This document shows, piece after piece, positions 44,064-55,639 of a stretch of 64,000 nucleotides of DNA. The number at the start of each line of letters is the position of its first letter. The stretch's first letter is position 1. Below the pieces are notes generated by a model. The model was not told the DNA's origin. It saw only the letters and a program-made list of their open reading frames with translations, and did not search any database. Source of the DNA: Gongronella butleri. Its lineage: Eukaryota; Mucoromycota; Mucoromycetes; Mucorales; Cunninghamellaceae. The stretch spans positions 723,501 to 787,500 of the forward strand of contig JAIWZP010000001.1 of the NCBI GenBank assembly GCA_025201375.1, read 5' to 3'. The position numbers and the translations under genes were made by a program.

Positions 44064-45443
44064 CTATACATCGACAATGTGCTGCACTTTTTCGCACTCG
44101 GTCAGGTGTTCGCCACGATATTTGATCAGATATTGCCCATCATCACGCCAGGTGACCGTCTTGTTCACTGGGCAGCCCTGGAGAGAGAGAGAGAGAAAAC
44201 GAGCAAAAACGACCATAAAAAAAAAAAAAAAAAAAAAAAATGGGGGTGAGACGTCCGATCGCCTGGTGACACACAACACCGCACGCTATCATCGCATCAC
44301 CTGATCCGAGGCACCACTCCATTCGCGCGTCGGTGCGCGCCGCCGCGTCCTCTTTTACTTTTTTTTCCTTCTTACCTTGGCACTGTTGGAGCACTTGTAA
44401 TAGACACTCTTATTGCCCGTGCGTTTTTGGATTGTGTTGCCATTGTTGCGCCAGAAATAGCCGTCATTGTATCCCGCGTCGCGCGTCTCGACAATCTTGC
44501 TGATGGCCTGCATCTCGCGCCGCTTCTTGGTCCGGCTCGCCGCGTACGCCGCGGGCGCAATTGCGCGCACCGAGCCACCAACCAGTGAAGACGACGGTGC
44601 AAGCGCCACCGCCGTCGGAGCCGAGACCGACGACGACGACGACGACATTGCATGGACTGACGGCCCAGGACTGAGCGTCGAAATGGGCATTGTCAAATCG
44701 GGTATCATGGCATACGCATCGCAAGCGTCTTGAAACCTAAAAAAAAAAAAACGAAATCAAGGTTTAATCGCCAACCATGGAGCGTCAATGGAAAAAAAAA
44801 AAAAAAAAAAAGCTAATGGTCATCTTCAGTTTCTTTTTTTTTCATTATTTTACCCATTGGTTGCCAATTGAAACATGTCTTGCGAGGGATGTGGGTGTGA
44901 AGAATGCTGTAAAGGATGCGAGTGGTGTATGGATGCGGCGGCGGTGGCCATTGGCGGCGACGAAGATGACGACGATGATGTAGCGGTGATGTTGGGTGAA
45001 TGTACAGCCGACAGGTTCGGTGGTGGGCCCATGGACTGGCTGGTGAACGCGCCAATTTCTTTGGTTCGCTCCAAAATCAAATAATCGAGCCGCTTGGCGC
45101 TCAATTGCGCCTCGGCGAATCGCCGTGCATCCTCCTGCACCTTGCTTTGCAGAATCAGCTGCAAAAGCTCGGGGTGGGCCTCGTACCGCACCAACAGGCT
45201 GCGCAAATCGTCGTCAATCGCCATCGCGCTAGCAAGATTCGCCTGTTGTGGCTGCTGATCGGCCGCTCCCGGGGCCATGATCGTGCTACTGCGACTGCTC
45301 GTGCTCCTGCTGCTCGGCTGACTAAGAGACAGCGGATCGTCGCTCAGGTCCGAGCCGTCCATCTCGCTCAATCGATGAAAAGTGAGCTCGTCAGGCTTAT
45401 AAAGGGGTATCCGGCTAATTGATTCATGAGGCGCACCGTTCAT
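44064..45443 (-). CDS. WRKY-like zinc-finger protein
   Basis: Exons (minus strand): 44854-45443, 44376-44736 and 44064-44177, giving 354 residues. The C-terminal 70 residues match the WRKY-GCM1 fold: NDGYFWRNNGNTIQK (residues 287-301), SVYYKCSNSAKGCPVNKTV and LIKYRGEHLTEC. Likely zinc ligands are C312, C319, H341 and C345. The plant heptapeptide WRKYGQK is replaced by WRNNGNT, and the final ligand pair is H-x3-C rather than H-x-H/C. Residues about 95-145 form a probable coiled coil (QEDARRFAEAQLSAKRLDYL). The rest is Ser/Pro/His-rich. WRKY proteins are best known in plants but are reported in some amoebae and early fungi. A DNA-binding role is likely; altered WRKYGQK may change the W-box preference. 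Confidence 0.82.
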
Positions 45444-46662
45444 CACATGGAAAATACACACTGACAAGTGGAGAAAAAGGTGGGGGAGGGGTCGGGCAAG
45501 TAAAAAAAAATAAAAAAAATAAAAAAAATAAAAAATAAAAATGGAAAGAAAAGGGGAACAAACAAAAAGTCCTCCCCCCACCCCCACTAAAAATGACCCA
45601 CAATTGAAACTCCAGTGCGAGCCAAGAATCCGTGCATTTCAATCTCTGTTTGCTCAATGACAAACCGATTCGGGCGGGCCCTGGCGCATAAAGAATACGT
45701 GTTATCGATGGGAGATCTTCTAGTCTTCAAGGTTCATGCAAAACGGAACCTTACTACCCCACACTTAAAGGACGCGCGGAAAGAGCAGCCGTAAAAAAAG
45801 GTGAGATGGATGACAATAGCAGCCCAAATTACCTGCTTTTCCCATTTGTTCCCAGCCACTGGGAGCGCACGCCAATCAAGCAAATATCTCCGTAAGATGC
45901 CTTTTTTAGGTACCGTGGAAAAGGGTCCTGAGCAATCTTGTTGCCGAGAAAGATCTTTTGGTCGTGCAAAACATGCCATAAAGAATGCCGGTTCCCCAGG
46001 ATTTCGTGCAACGGCGTCATACCAAACGATGCAAATGAATAAAAACGTCCTTTTTGTGCTCACCATCGCCAAAATAATGGCTAATCAGGAAGGCAACCCA
46101 TCTGTCGATCGAAAAGGGGGAGCATGCCTGCCTTTTTCAGCGAGCCACGGATCGCGGTTTGAATCAAAAAAGACAATGAATGTTCTTTATCGATCGCGCA
46201 GTGCATCCCACTGCCCAGGTTTCAGTGCAAGCGTCACACAATGGTACCATGAAGCAATTTTTTCTTATGTGGGTGCGTGTGCGGGGGAAACCAGAACCAC
46301 AAAGCTCGAGCGCTGGGGTACATGGAGAATGACAAATAGCACAGGGTTTTTTTGCCCTGAAAGCCCTTTTTGTGTGCACCTGCGCGGTAAAACGAGGGGA
46401 AAATGAAAACAAGTGCACGCTTCCCATCTGCCGGAAATGTTGGCAAAGCACACGCGCGCGCAAACTCAAACACAGGGTATACCCGCCATGTAAAATAGGG
46501 GCACATTTTACGTCATCAGATCAAACTTGCGCTTTTGAGCGACTTTCTCGGCCGTCTTTGATCTTACTTTTAGCCCATTTGGCACGGCCATGACGGTGCA
46601 TGTGCGCTTACGTTTGCACTTCCCATGCTTTGCACACTTAGCTGCCATTGACTACGAGAAAT

Positions 46663-46695
<33 letters not shown>

Positions 46696-47750
46696 AGATT
46701 GACAAAAAATGAGTTTGAACGCTAGTCCGGTTTGCCACAGCAACTGTGTCATGGCAACGATCACGCATCACTATCTCCGCGTCTCCTCATGCGCAGTGGG
46801 GCAGAGTGTCATACGTGGGCTACAGTCATGGATGACACTCATGCCCTTGATTTTCATGAAAGAATGATACAAATACGTGATGAAAATTGAGGTATCATTA
46901 GCACAGTGAAGGCTAAACACGCTACGATGCTGGCGAACTGGTGCATGGCTCATGTTGTTCAAAAATGGGAGGGGCGAAAATCTGTAAATCCTCTCCAAAA
47001 ACAATCTGGAGCACGTTGCCCCGCCCAAGTTTTGAGCGCATTCTGATCAATTCATTCCACGCGCCACTGGTGGATGAATTTTCAGCGAGACCGGATCACG
47101 CAATGGAGTGCATTCGCAATTAGGTACACACACACAAAAAAAGGTGAGTCGCCTATCACCTATCGCCTACAGCCCATCGTAGATCACTTGATTACATGAT
47201 GCATCTGAATCTCATTGCCATTGGGCCTTCTGTGGGAGTTTCAGGCGGATCGCGTCGCCTGCCATCAGAGGAAAAGCTGTTTGCATGATTCCAGCAGCCG
47301 AGTGGTACCTGAGACCAATGAACCAATGGGCCAATGGCACCCGCGCGGCCATTGAATTGTCAAAAGAGAGAATGAGAGTGGCTTCGGGCTGGCCGGGGGA
47401 AAAGAACAAAAGTGTCGGACCGCCGGACTAGCCGGACCAATGCGGCTGGCCGCGAAAAAAAAAGTGAGGGCTTGAAATAGTGAACGCCAGGCGGCCCCTA
47501 CAAAAAAAGTTCTTTCCTTTTCCTTTAAATTATCATTTGTACGTATAGGTAGACACGGTGTATAGAGCATAAAGACATGGCAACGCACACAATGCCTATG
47601 CACATCTCCGTCCCACGATCGATCAACGCCAACCATGGATGGATCCGATGCGTGGGATAGGATGGATGCACGAGGATGGATGGATGGATGGATGGGCAAT
47701 GGGTCAGATCGACTCACACGTTTATACTTTTTCCTTTAGAGACCTAAAAA
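45444..47750. other. 2.3-kb intergenic stretch without a supported gene
   Basis: A 201-codon plus-strand frame (45801-46406) and overlapping minus-strand frames are present but show no motif, splice pattern or codon pattern I trust. A run of A at about 46671-46696, a GGAT microsatellite (47674-47694) and the eL13 promoter (TTTATACTT near 47721) are the visible elements. Confidence 0.5.
47674..47694. repeat. GGAT microsatellite
   Basis: Five tandem GGAT units, about 60 bp upstream of the eL13 start codon. Confidence 0.85.
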
Positions 47751-48513
47751 ATGGTATTGAAGCACAACAACCAATTGCCTAACCAGCACTTCCGCAAGGA
47801 GTAAGTAGCCATTTAGACGACTATCTCATTGACAACAAACGTGCGGCGATAACGACAACGTGGCCGCATGATAGTACATTTTTTTAAAAAATGGGTGAAA
47901 TTAATCGATTTTTTTTTCGTTTTTTAGGTGGCAAAAGAACGTCCGCACCTGGTTTGACCAAGCCGGTCGCAAGAAGGCTCGCCGCACTGCCCGTGTGCAA
48001 AAGGCTGCCCGCATTGCCCCCCGCCCCGTTGATGGCGCGCTCCGCCCTGCGGTCCGTTGCCCCACGATCCGCTACAACATGAAGTTGCGTGCTGGTCGTG
48101 GCTTCACCCTCGAGGAGATCAAGGAGGCCGGTTTGACCGCCAAGTATGCTCGCACCATCGGCATTGCCGTCGACCACCGCCGCCGCAACAAGTCGCAGGA
48201 GTCGCTCGAGCTCAACGTCCAGCGCCTCAAGGCCTACCAAGCCAAGCTGATCGTCTTCCCCTTGAAGGCTGGCAAGCCCAAGAAGGGCGACGCCGACGCC
48301 GCCGAGGTGGCCGCTGCCGTCCAGCACAAGGGTGCCGTCCTCCCCATCGCCCAGGTCGCCGCCGCCCCCGAGGCCCGTGCCATCACCGCCGAGGAGAAGG
48401 CCAAGAACGCCTACATGACCCTCCGCTACGCCCGCTCCGAGAAGCGCACTCTCGGTGCCCGCGAGAAGCGTGCCCGCGAAAAGGCCGAGGAGGAGGCCAA
48501 CAAGAAGAAATAA
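47751..48513 (+). CDS. RPL13: 60S ribosomal protein eL13
   Basis: Structural protein of the large ribosomal subunit. Exons 47751-47800 and 47928-48513 give 211 residues. The N-terminus [20 protein letters not shown] is the conserved eL13 start, followed by [37 protein letters not shown], a [14 protein letters not shown] helix and [16 protein letters not shown]. The intron interrupts the Glu-Trp codon region, a common early position in ribosomal protein genes. Codon use is strongly biased to C-ending codons, as expected for a highly expressed gene. A TTTTCCTTTAG just before the start codon would allow a 5'-UTR intron acceptor. The downstream AATAAA (48642) precedes a 26-nt A tract. Confidence 0.98.
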
Positions 48514-48658
48514 ATACAAACAGCCGCAACATCCATCTTGTAGCTTTCATTTATTCCATTTCTTTCTTTCACACCCTCTTCATGTAAACTCACCCTCATC
48601 CCCCGTCTCAACCCCCCAACCCTTGTTGTGTTTCTTGCAGGAAATAAACTTTTACTCC

Positions 48659-48684
48659 AAAAAAAAAAAAAAAAAAAAAAAAAA
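48659..48684. repeat. 26-nt A tract downstream of eL13
   Basis: Starts about 12 nt after AATAAA in the 3' flank of eL13, close to the position where a poly(A) tail would be added. A second A run follows at 48789-48818. Confidence 0.85.
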
Positions 48685-48787
48685 GGCGAAGTCGCGTGCT
48701 GTCACGCGCCATCGAGTCATGAGTGCGTGTCCTTGCGTGCCTGGAGAGAGGGCAAGCTCAATTGAAACGTGAGCGGGCGCGGGAGCA

Positions 48788-48822
<35 letters not shown>

Positions 48823-49089
48823 AAAGTGCAAAAAGTGGCACAGCAAACGCGAAATCACGAGCCGCACTTGATACGTAAATGACACGAGTGGCATCTCGCG
48901 GCACCACATGTTAAATGACCAACAAAGCGTGCAAATCGAAAAAAAAAGAAGTGCTTCATGCAACGCCCAAAGTTTGTGAACGAGATGCATGAATTTGCCG
49001 TTTTTAATCTAGAAACGCTCAGGCATCATTGTGTTCCTGCTTGACTGCGACCATCGACATACTTTCTGCGCTTGCAAAATGCCCTTTGA

Positions 49090-49195
49090 AAATTGAGCCG
49101 CGATAGGGCCGCAAACCAAAAATCAAAAAATGGGTCGTCAGAACTCCACCAAGCTTGTACACATGAGCATTTGAACTCGAAAACGATAAAAATGG

Positions 49196-49234
<39 letters not shown>

Positions 49235-50130
49235 TACGATCCATTTGTTGGTTGACCGGTTGTGGGCGACTTTAGATTTTTCTTTCCGGGAGAATACCAC
49301 GACGAGAACTCGCTGCAATGCCGCGAAACGCATCCACGAGCTAAAGATGCACCAGATGCATGAATTTCAAAGGGGCAATGGGCGCCTCGCACCGTTGTAT
49401 CATAGGGCAACACATCGTCCATGCAAGTATACAGAAATGAAGCTCAGTTTTGCCCCTCGCATCTGCTCCGCCAAAACTTGTTTATTTATTACAGATCATC
49501 GGCATCCATAAACGCAGCAAGCTGTGCTCTTTCAGATGAGCTCTGTTTCAAGGCACTGCGGTGGATCCTTGTCGAATTAGCCTTGGGCTATAAAAAAACA
49601 AGATCAAAAGTGCAGTAAATTGCATTCATTGTCAAAAGTAGAAGATTGACCCCTGTTTTTTATGTGATTCCTGTTGATAAACAAGGTGCGTTTACCCATG
49701 GTGTGAATGGCGTGGCAACCCATCGACCTAAAATTTACAGCTTGAAAATTGTCGACTGATCCCCTTGGAAAATCAGCAAAAATATCGCGATTTTCCAAAT
49801 CGCCACCGCACGCCGTCGAATATCTGAAGACCCTTGAAATTTCGTCTTTAGGGTCTTTCGGCCTCTCTCTTTTCATACCGAGCATAAAAATCGGGGGTTA
49901 ATTGGGCTGTTGTCGAGAAAATTAACAATTATCGATAAATTCATATTGTCAGGTGTGGTGCGATGAATTGTGCCTCGATCGAGCTGAAACTTGCACTTGG
50001 GGAAAGATACGCGCTCCAGGGTCATTTTGTCTCTGCTTGGCAAAGTCGATGCGTTGACCTTTTTACACTTGCAACGCGTGATCGAACATTTCAATCTCAA
50101 TTTTCTCAGCAACACACAAAGTAAAAATGA
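49090..50130 (+). repeat. dispersed repeat family, copy B
   Basis: Aligns by eye with 29050-30060 and 59310-60060. Near 49710 it has the block GTGTGAATGGCGTGGC, then CGACCTAAAATTTAC, matching the same block in copies A and C. It also carries a 36-nt A tract (49196-49231) that the other copies lack. Confidence 0.7.
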
Positions 50131-51500
50131 GGCATGCTGCTGTGATAAAGATGCGACTTTCGACGATCTATCGGATGAGCCCAGATTCACGGGCGTGCGG
50201 TCAAAACTGATGAAGAAATCCGTGTTTCTAAGATTTGGCTTTAATCATCGTTTGCTCGAGAACGGCCAGATGGACCTCCGATTTTTATTGCAGAGCTGCA
50301 TTGAAAGAGGGGGTCAATGCACACAATGATATGACTCTCAGATGTCTAGTGTGTAGGTTGCCAAACGGATTTGAGAGACCTGAGCCTCTCAAGCGGGGGA
50401 CCCTACAGATGCATTTTGATCTGACCAAACTTTTTTTTCGTAATTTGAAAAAAAATCGTTCACCACCAAAGACTTGTCGCAACGCCACGAAACTTTGACA
50501 TATGGAGGATTTCGCTGCTCTCTTCTCAGAAAAAAATAAAAAACCAAAGGTTGATCAGGTGGTGTGGCGAGGAGAAACTTGACATTGGTCAAAATTTGGC
50601 TGTAGAGACTAGGAGCCACCTTTGCAAAAAATCATTTCGCGGTAAAATCATGTTTAAATCACCACCAAATTTTACCACCTGTACTGTATGTTGTATACAG
50701 TATTTCATCGTTCCTCTTCTCGTAAAAAAATTTAAAACCAGAGGGCGATCAGCCTGCTGTCGAGATGTGCACCGTTTTCATGAAATATCACAAATCTTAT
50801 TGCTGCTGACCACCGCAAATCACAAACAGATCACCTCCAAAACCATGTCTCTAGACTATTTCGGTGCGTCTCGTTTTAAAAATCCTCGAAATCTTGAAGT
50901 CAATCCGAAGTTTGTTGTGAAATCCCAAAAAAATCCCAAGAAGACGAATCAAGTCTTAATCACTGGTTCACTGCAAACCAAGGTTGGATCACCTACTTCA
51001 GACTTTTTCAGGAGACCATTTCGTCGCGTCTTTTTTCAACATGATGTTGAAAAGCAGAGGTCAGTTGAGTCGTTGTGCAGATGAATCCAAAATATCGATA
51101 TTTCCTCCACTTTTATTGCACTTACTACTGTACTGGCTTGGTCAAATTCTTATTCGATCGTAATGAAACTTGCATTATTGGTCGAATTAGACAACTCGGA
51201 AGTCGTTTCTGGAATGTTTATTTGTCCGATGCGTGGCGTTTGTACTGTATGCTTGTGAAAACCGTTCAAACATTTCAGAATTTTTCAGTCTCAATTTGCT
51301 CAACAACAAAATTGATGATCCAGTGCGCTTTTGACGCGTGGAAAGCAGTCTTGAATCTCTATCGAATGAGTCCAATTTCATTGATGGATGTTCAAAACTC
51401 GCAGAGAAAATCCACTTTTTCATCAAAATCTTTGATCGCAATTTGCTCGACAATGGTCCAATAAATTAAACATGTGCTTTTTATTGCAGTTTTACTACCA
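50131..51500 (+). repeat. diverged tandem modules after copy B
   Basis: Blocks of about 170-190 nt recur with mutations. An ATTTGCTCGA(G/C)AA(C/T)GG block followed by TTTTTATTGCAG is at about 50255-50293 and again at 51441-51490; a GATCG(N)xTGAAACTTGCA block at about 49977 and 51156; a TTCTCxxAAAAAAATxxAAAACCA block at about 50523 and 50716. Parts of them match the end of copy A (30030-30060). Confidence 0.5.
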
Positions 51501-51901
51501 AACAGGGGGCAAATCATTAAATGGGATTACTTGCAGTGCGCTAGCTTGTGTTTTAACTTTTTGCATCGGTAATTTCATCAGGCTGCAGCCCACTCAGCGC
51601 ATAAAAATATGCAAACTAAAAAAATAAAAAAATAATAAAAATAATAAAATTCCATGCAATCCAGCACCTTAATTTGGAAGGGTCAAATCTTAAATTTTTG
51701 CAAAAAAATCTTGACCAAAGTAGGCACTTTTCTCAGTCGATCGCCGTTCATGCGTCATTCTTTGGGCTTTTTTTTTCTTAAGGTGGGGCGACCTTTCATT
51801 TTGTCTGCCAAGAGCAAATTGTCAGAGTTACCTGTTTGGGCTGCATTGATCACTCGGAGTTCGAAATTTCCCAAATTTGGCATTTTCTGAGATTGAAATG
51901 T

Positions 51902-51934
51902 GTGACCCCTGAGTGACCCCTGAGTGACCCCTGA
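51902..51934. repeat. three 11-bp tandem repeats
   Basis: GTGACCCCTGA repeated three times without mismatch. Confidence 0.9.
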
Positions 51935-52486
51935 ATTTTTTAAAAGTGGTCGTAGTAGCGCTTTGGGGGTTTAAGCTTTTTTGTTGCAAATTTTGCGTTG
52001 AACGCGACGCAGCCATTTTTGAACGGGCTCGACCAAGCAGATGGCGAGATGAATGCAAAATAGTACAAATAGGAGGATTTTAGCATTTTCGAGTCCAAAA
52101 AAAATCAGGCGAATCCACCTTGAGCGCTGGGCCGTACTTTATGCTGTGACGCATTTTTCATTGGCGGGCAAGTTGGCTGTAAAAAAATTTCTGGAGGCAC
52201 AGCAGGCCGTCAAAGTCTGAAAAACACGCCCTTTGGTGGTAAAAAAATGAAATGTGGACGTTTTTGTGCAGTGGAGCACAATGCTTCACGCGTTGAAATG
52301 AGATGATACGTAGCACGACGCGTCCGTTTCTGTCCGCTGAGATTGAAACATGAACGAATTATCATAATCAGCAGTTCAACACGTTTCTTCTACTTTTAAA
52401 ATTTCAAAAATCATGAAAACCGTCGTACGTATGCGCTGACTGGTTGTATCTTTATTGCGGTATTCAACAGCAAAGCAATGGGTGTT

Positions 52487-55050
52487 TTACCAGCCGCTGG
52501 CATGGCCGTCGCCACGGGGGTCGGACCCAGCGACCCAGACGCGCTTGCCCGTGCGCGCATCCGTGGTTGCTTGGATGACCTGCCCACGGCCCATCATAGA
52601 GCGTGAATGACCCTCCAGCACATAGACCGTGTGGCCAAGCGCCTCAAGTTCTTGAATCGCCTTGTCGGACACGCCTTGTTCGAGGTACACAACGGATTGC
52701 GACACGTCCGAGAAGGAGTATGCCGCCGTGTCGACGCGGCCAGCGTTTGCCGACGGCTTGGGTGGCGCAATGCACAGGCGCGGCAAATCAAGCGCGTGCT
52801 GCGGGTTGTAGAGATAGCGCAGCATGCTCAAAATCACTTGCACTTGGCCCTGAGGCTGCATAAACGCACCCATCACTGTAAAAAAAAAAATACGCAAAAT
52901 AAAGAATGAGCAAGAAAGAAAAAAAGCGACAGCGCGTCATCCTACCACCAAAGCAAGCCTCCAAGTCGTGCGTGCCGTCTTTTTGCTTCTTGGTGATCAT
53001 CGAGGGAATAATCGTGTGGTATGGGCGCTTGGCAGGGCCAATACAATTGGGATGATCCTTGATCAGGACGAAATTGCATCCACGATTGTGCAATGGGAAC
53101 CCGCACGCCTCAGGAATGATGTTTGACTAGATCAAAAATCAAGGTTAGATTCACAAATCGACACTATACGCGTCAAAAACTTACACCAAAGCCCTTGAAC
53201 GTCGAGTTCTACCGCAAAAAAAAGAAAAAGAAAAAGAAAATCAGATGAAACCTTGAAAATTGAAAGCCGACATGCTTACAATGAAGCTACACGCATTGCC
53301 CTCCTCGTCGACGACCGAGAAATAGACCGTGTTGCCCATCTTTTCGGGATAGCCCTTTTTGATATCGCCATTGCGATGCGTCAGGTCAATCAGCTTGGCA
53401 CGTTCCGTGAGGTAGTCCTGCACAATACAAAAAAAAACCCCCACCCGGGAGGAATCAGACATTGCGTTGCCATGCAATTTTTCTGGTATTTTTTTTTTTT
53501 TTTTTTACCTTGCTGAGAAGCTCTTCAACGGGCACGTGAACGACGTCGGGGTCGCCGACATAGTAGCGCGTGTCGGCAAAGGCGAGGCGCAGGGCCTCGG
53601 TGACAATGTGCATGTACAGGCCGGAATTGTGTTCAAGCGCGGCAAAATCGACAGTGCCTGCGCGCTCCAGCGCCTCGATGATGCCGAGCGCCATGAGCGC
53701 GGTGATGCCCTGGCCGTTGGGCGGAATCTCCCACACCGTGTGGTCATGGTAGTCGATGGAGATGGGTGTGACCTCTTGCGTCGCGTGGCTCGACAGGTCC
53801 TCAAGCGTCATCACGCCGCCACGACTGCGCACCGCAGCTACAATTGCATCCGCAATCTCGCCCTCATAGAACCCGGCCTTGCCTTCACGAGCAACCGCCT
53901 TGTACGCCCTTTTGAAATAAAAAAGGTGAGAACACGCCGCGCTTCGCCCCTTCGCCCCTTTTGACTCGCTTACTTGGCCAATGTCGGCAGCGTCATCACC
54001 GAGCCCTCGGCAGGCGCATGCTTGCCATCCACCAGGTACTCCACATCGTAGTCGGGATTCATCTTTTGCAACCCCTTTTCATTCGATTGCCACTAAAATT
54101 TGAAAACAAACCCCCTTTTGAGTCGGCTGTACATCTGCGACATCTTGGCCGATGGTCGTCTTACCGAGTGCGCCGCGACAGTGGACACAGGGAAACTAGC
54201 GAAAAAAAGAGAACAATGATCGGAGGCGGCGAACACACACTTGCTACGTCGCGTTTTACCCGTTTTCCGCCAGATTAATGGCAGGCGCCAGGATCGTTTC
54301 CAAATCCACCTTGCCGGAGCCAAGCCAAGCAACGGTGTCGACCCATGCGGCCGCTGCGCCCGGCACGGTGATGGCATGGGCACTGTGGCCGGGCAGCTCA
54401 ATACCCTCAATGCCTTGCTCGCGGATCAAATCAAGCGTCAATGCCTTGGGAGTCCTATGCAACAAAGGAAAAATCAGCACCTTGGGCGCGCCACAAGCCA
54501 TGGATAAAACATACCTGCCCGAGCCATTGAGACCCTTGACGGTCTTGAGCTTGGCGTCGTAAAACAAACAAAAGGCGTCGCCACCAATGCCCGTCGAACT
54601 AGGCTCTATCATCCCGCATGGTTAGTGCTGCGTGCTCGCACCCACCCGTCAAATCTATCTACGGAGATTCTCACCTGTCACACCAAGCGCAGCAGCTGAA
54701 ACAAGCACAGATCAAGAAAAAATAAATGTCAATTCGCAGCCAAAAAAAAAAAGACTCATAGCATACCCACGGCCACAGCAGCATCCTATCGAAAAAAAGA
54801 AAGTAACACGATCAATTGGCGTCCCACGGGGCCTCATCGCGCTCTAATCACGCTTACAGCGGCATTGCCGCCCTTTTTAAGAATTTCCACGCCGGCTTGC
54901 GTCGCGGCAGTCTGACTACAAAAGAGGTCGATAAGCGCGTGACGCGTCAAAACAAAAGACAAGAGGCACCTACGTGCTGGACACCATGGCATTCAGGCCA
55001 TAGACAGGCGAGCGTCGCGAGATAAAGGGGAGAGTTTCGTTGGAGGCCAT
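52487..55050 (-). CDS. gamma-glutamyltranspeptidase family hydrolase (Ntn type)
   Basis: Self-processing Ntn hydrolase acting on glutathione or related gamma-glutamyl (or oxamate-like) amides. Thirteen exons (minus strand): 54974-55050, 54858-54915, 54767-54785, 54675-54695, 54515-54605, 54260-54454, 54165-54195, 53974-54092, 53509-53908, 53280-53417, 53185-53208, 52946-53126 and 52487-52875, giving 580 residues. Landmarks: [28 protein letters not shown], then [30 protein letters not shown] and the processing site [22 protein letters not shown], where Thr367 is the expected nucleophile. There is no signal peptide, so it is probably cytosolic, closer to the bacterial YwrD-like branch than to secreted GGT. 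Exons of 19, 21 and 24 nt are needed to keep the conserved blocks. Confidence 0.93.
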
Positions 55051-55639
55051 GGAGGGAAAAAAAAGTGAAAAATTACAGAAAAAAAGAGCGATAAAAAGTT
55101 AAAATTGCGGGGTGGGGGGAACATATACCCTTTTTGCGGTCCCTGAATCATCCTGACTGGACCAATCCACGCGCAAGACCAAAAGTATACTTGGTTCACC
55201 GAGGCTCCGGACTGCGCTGATTTATGGCAACCCACGCCAGCATGGCAGCCAACGAGGTGCAAAAGCACCAATGTCAGCTCATGTGCTGCGCCTATGCTTT
55301 GCAGCACGCCGTTAGCACAATAGCAGTGCAGCCATGTGATCAATGCGGGCCGTGCGCTTGCAGCACTCAGGCACAAAATACGTGCCATGGCACCAAATCG
55401 ACCGCATTGGTGATGCCGATGCTCATGAAAATGGCGTGACCCGAAAACTTTGACGCGTGCAAAGCGCAAAAATAGGGGGGTGTGGGAAGGCGGTTGTGGC
55501 CGAATTTTGTCACCACAAACGTATTTTTTACATTTTACAAGAACTGAGAACTGCGTACGCTATTCTTCATTTTTACTGCGTAGTGCACGATGATGAGGAC
55601 AAAGGCAAACTGTTTAGGCAGCCTTGTTGGTTGCACCAA
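55051..55639. other. intergenic, GGT promoter side
   Basis: Upstream of the GGT-like gene and before the minisatellite. No gene seen; the overlapping frames here have no motif. Confidence 0.5.

Larger units (their letters stand above)
48514..52486. other. 4-kb repeat-rich region without a gene
   Basis: Holds the eL13 3'-UTR, two A tracts, dispersed repeat copy B (49090-50130), further diverged modules (50131-51500) and an 11-bp tandem repeat. AT content is higher than in neighbouring genes and no spliceable gene is seen. Short frames such as 50551-51084 are open by chance. Confidence 0.6.

Noticed and set aside
45801..46406. 201-codon plus-strand frame as a gene
   Set aside because: No motif, no promoter element and strong overlap with equally open minus-strand frames; likely chance.
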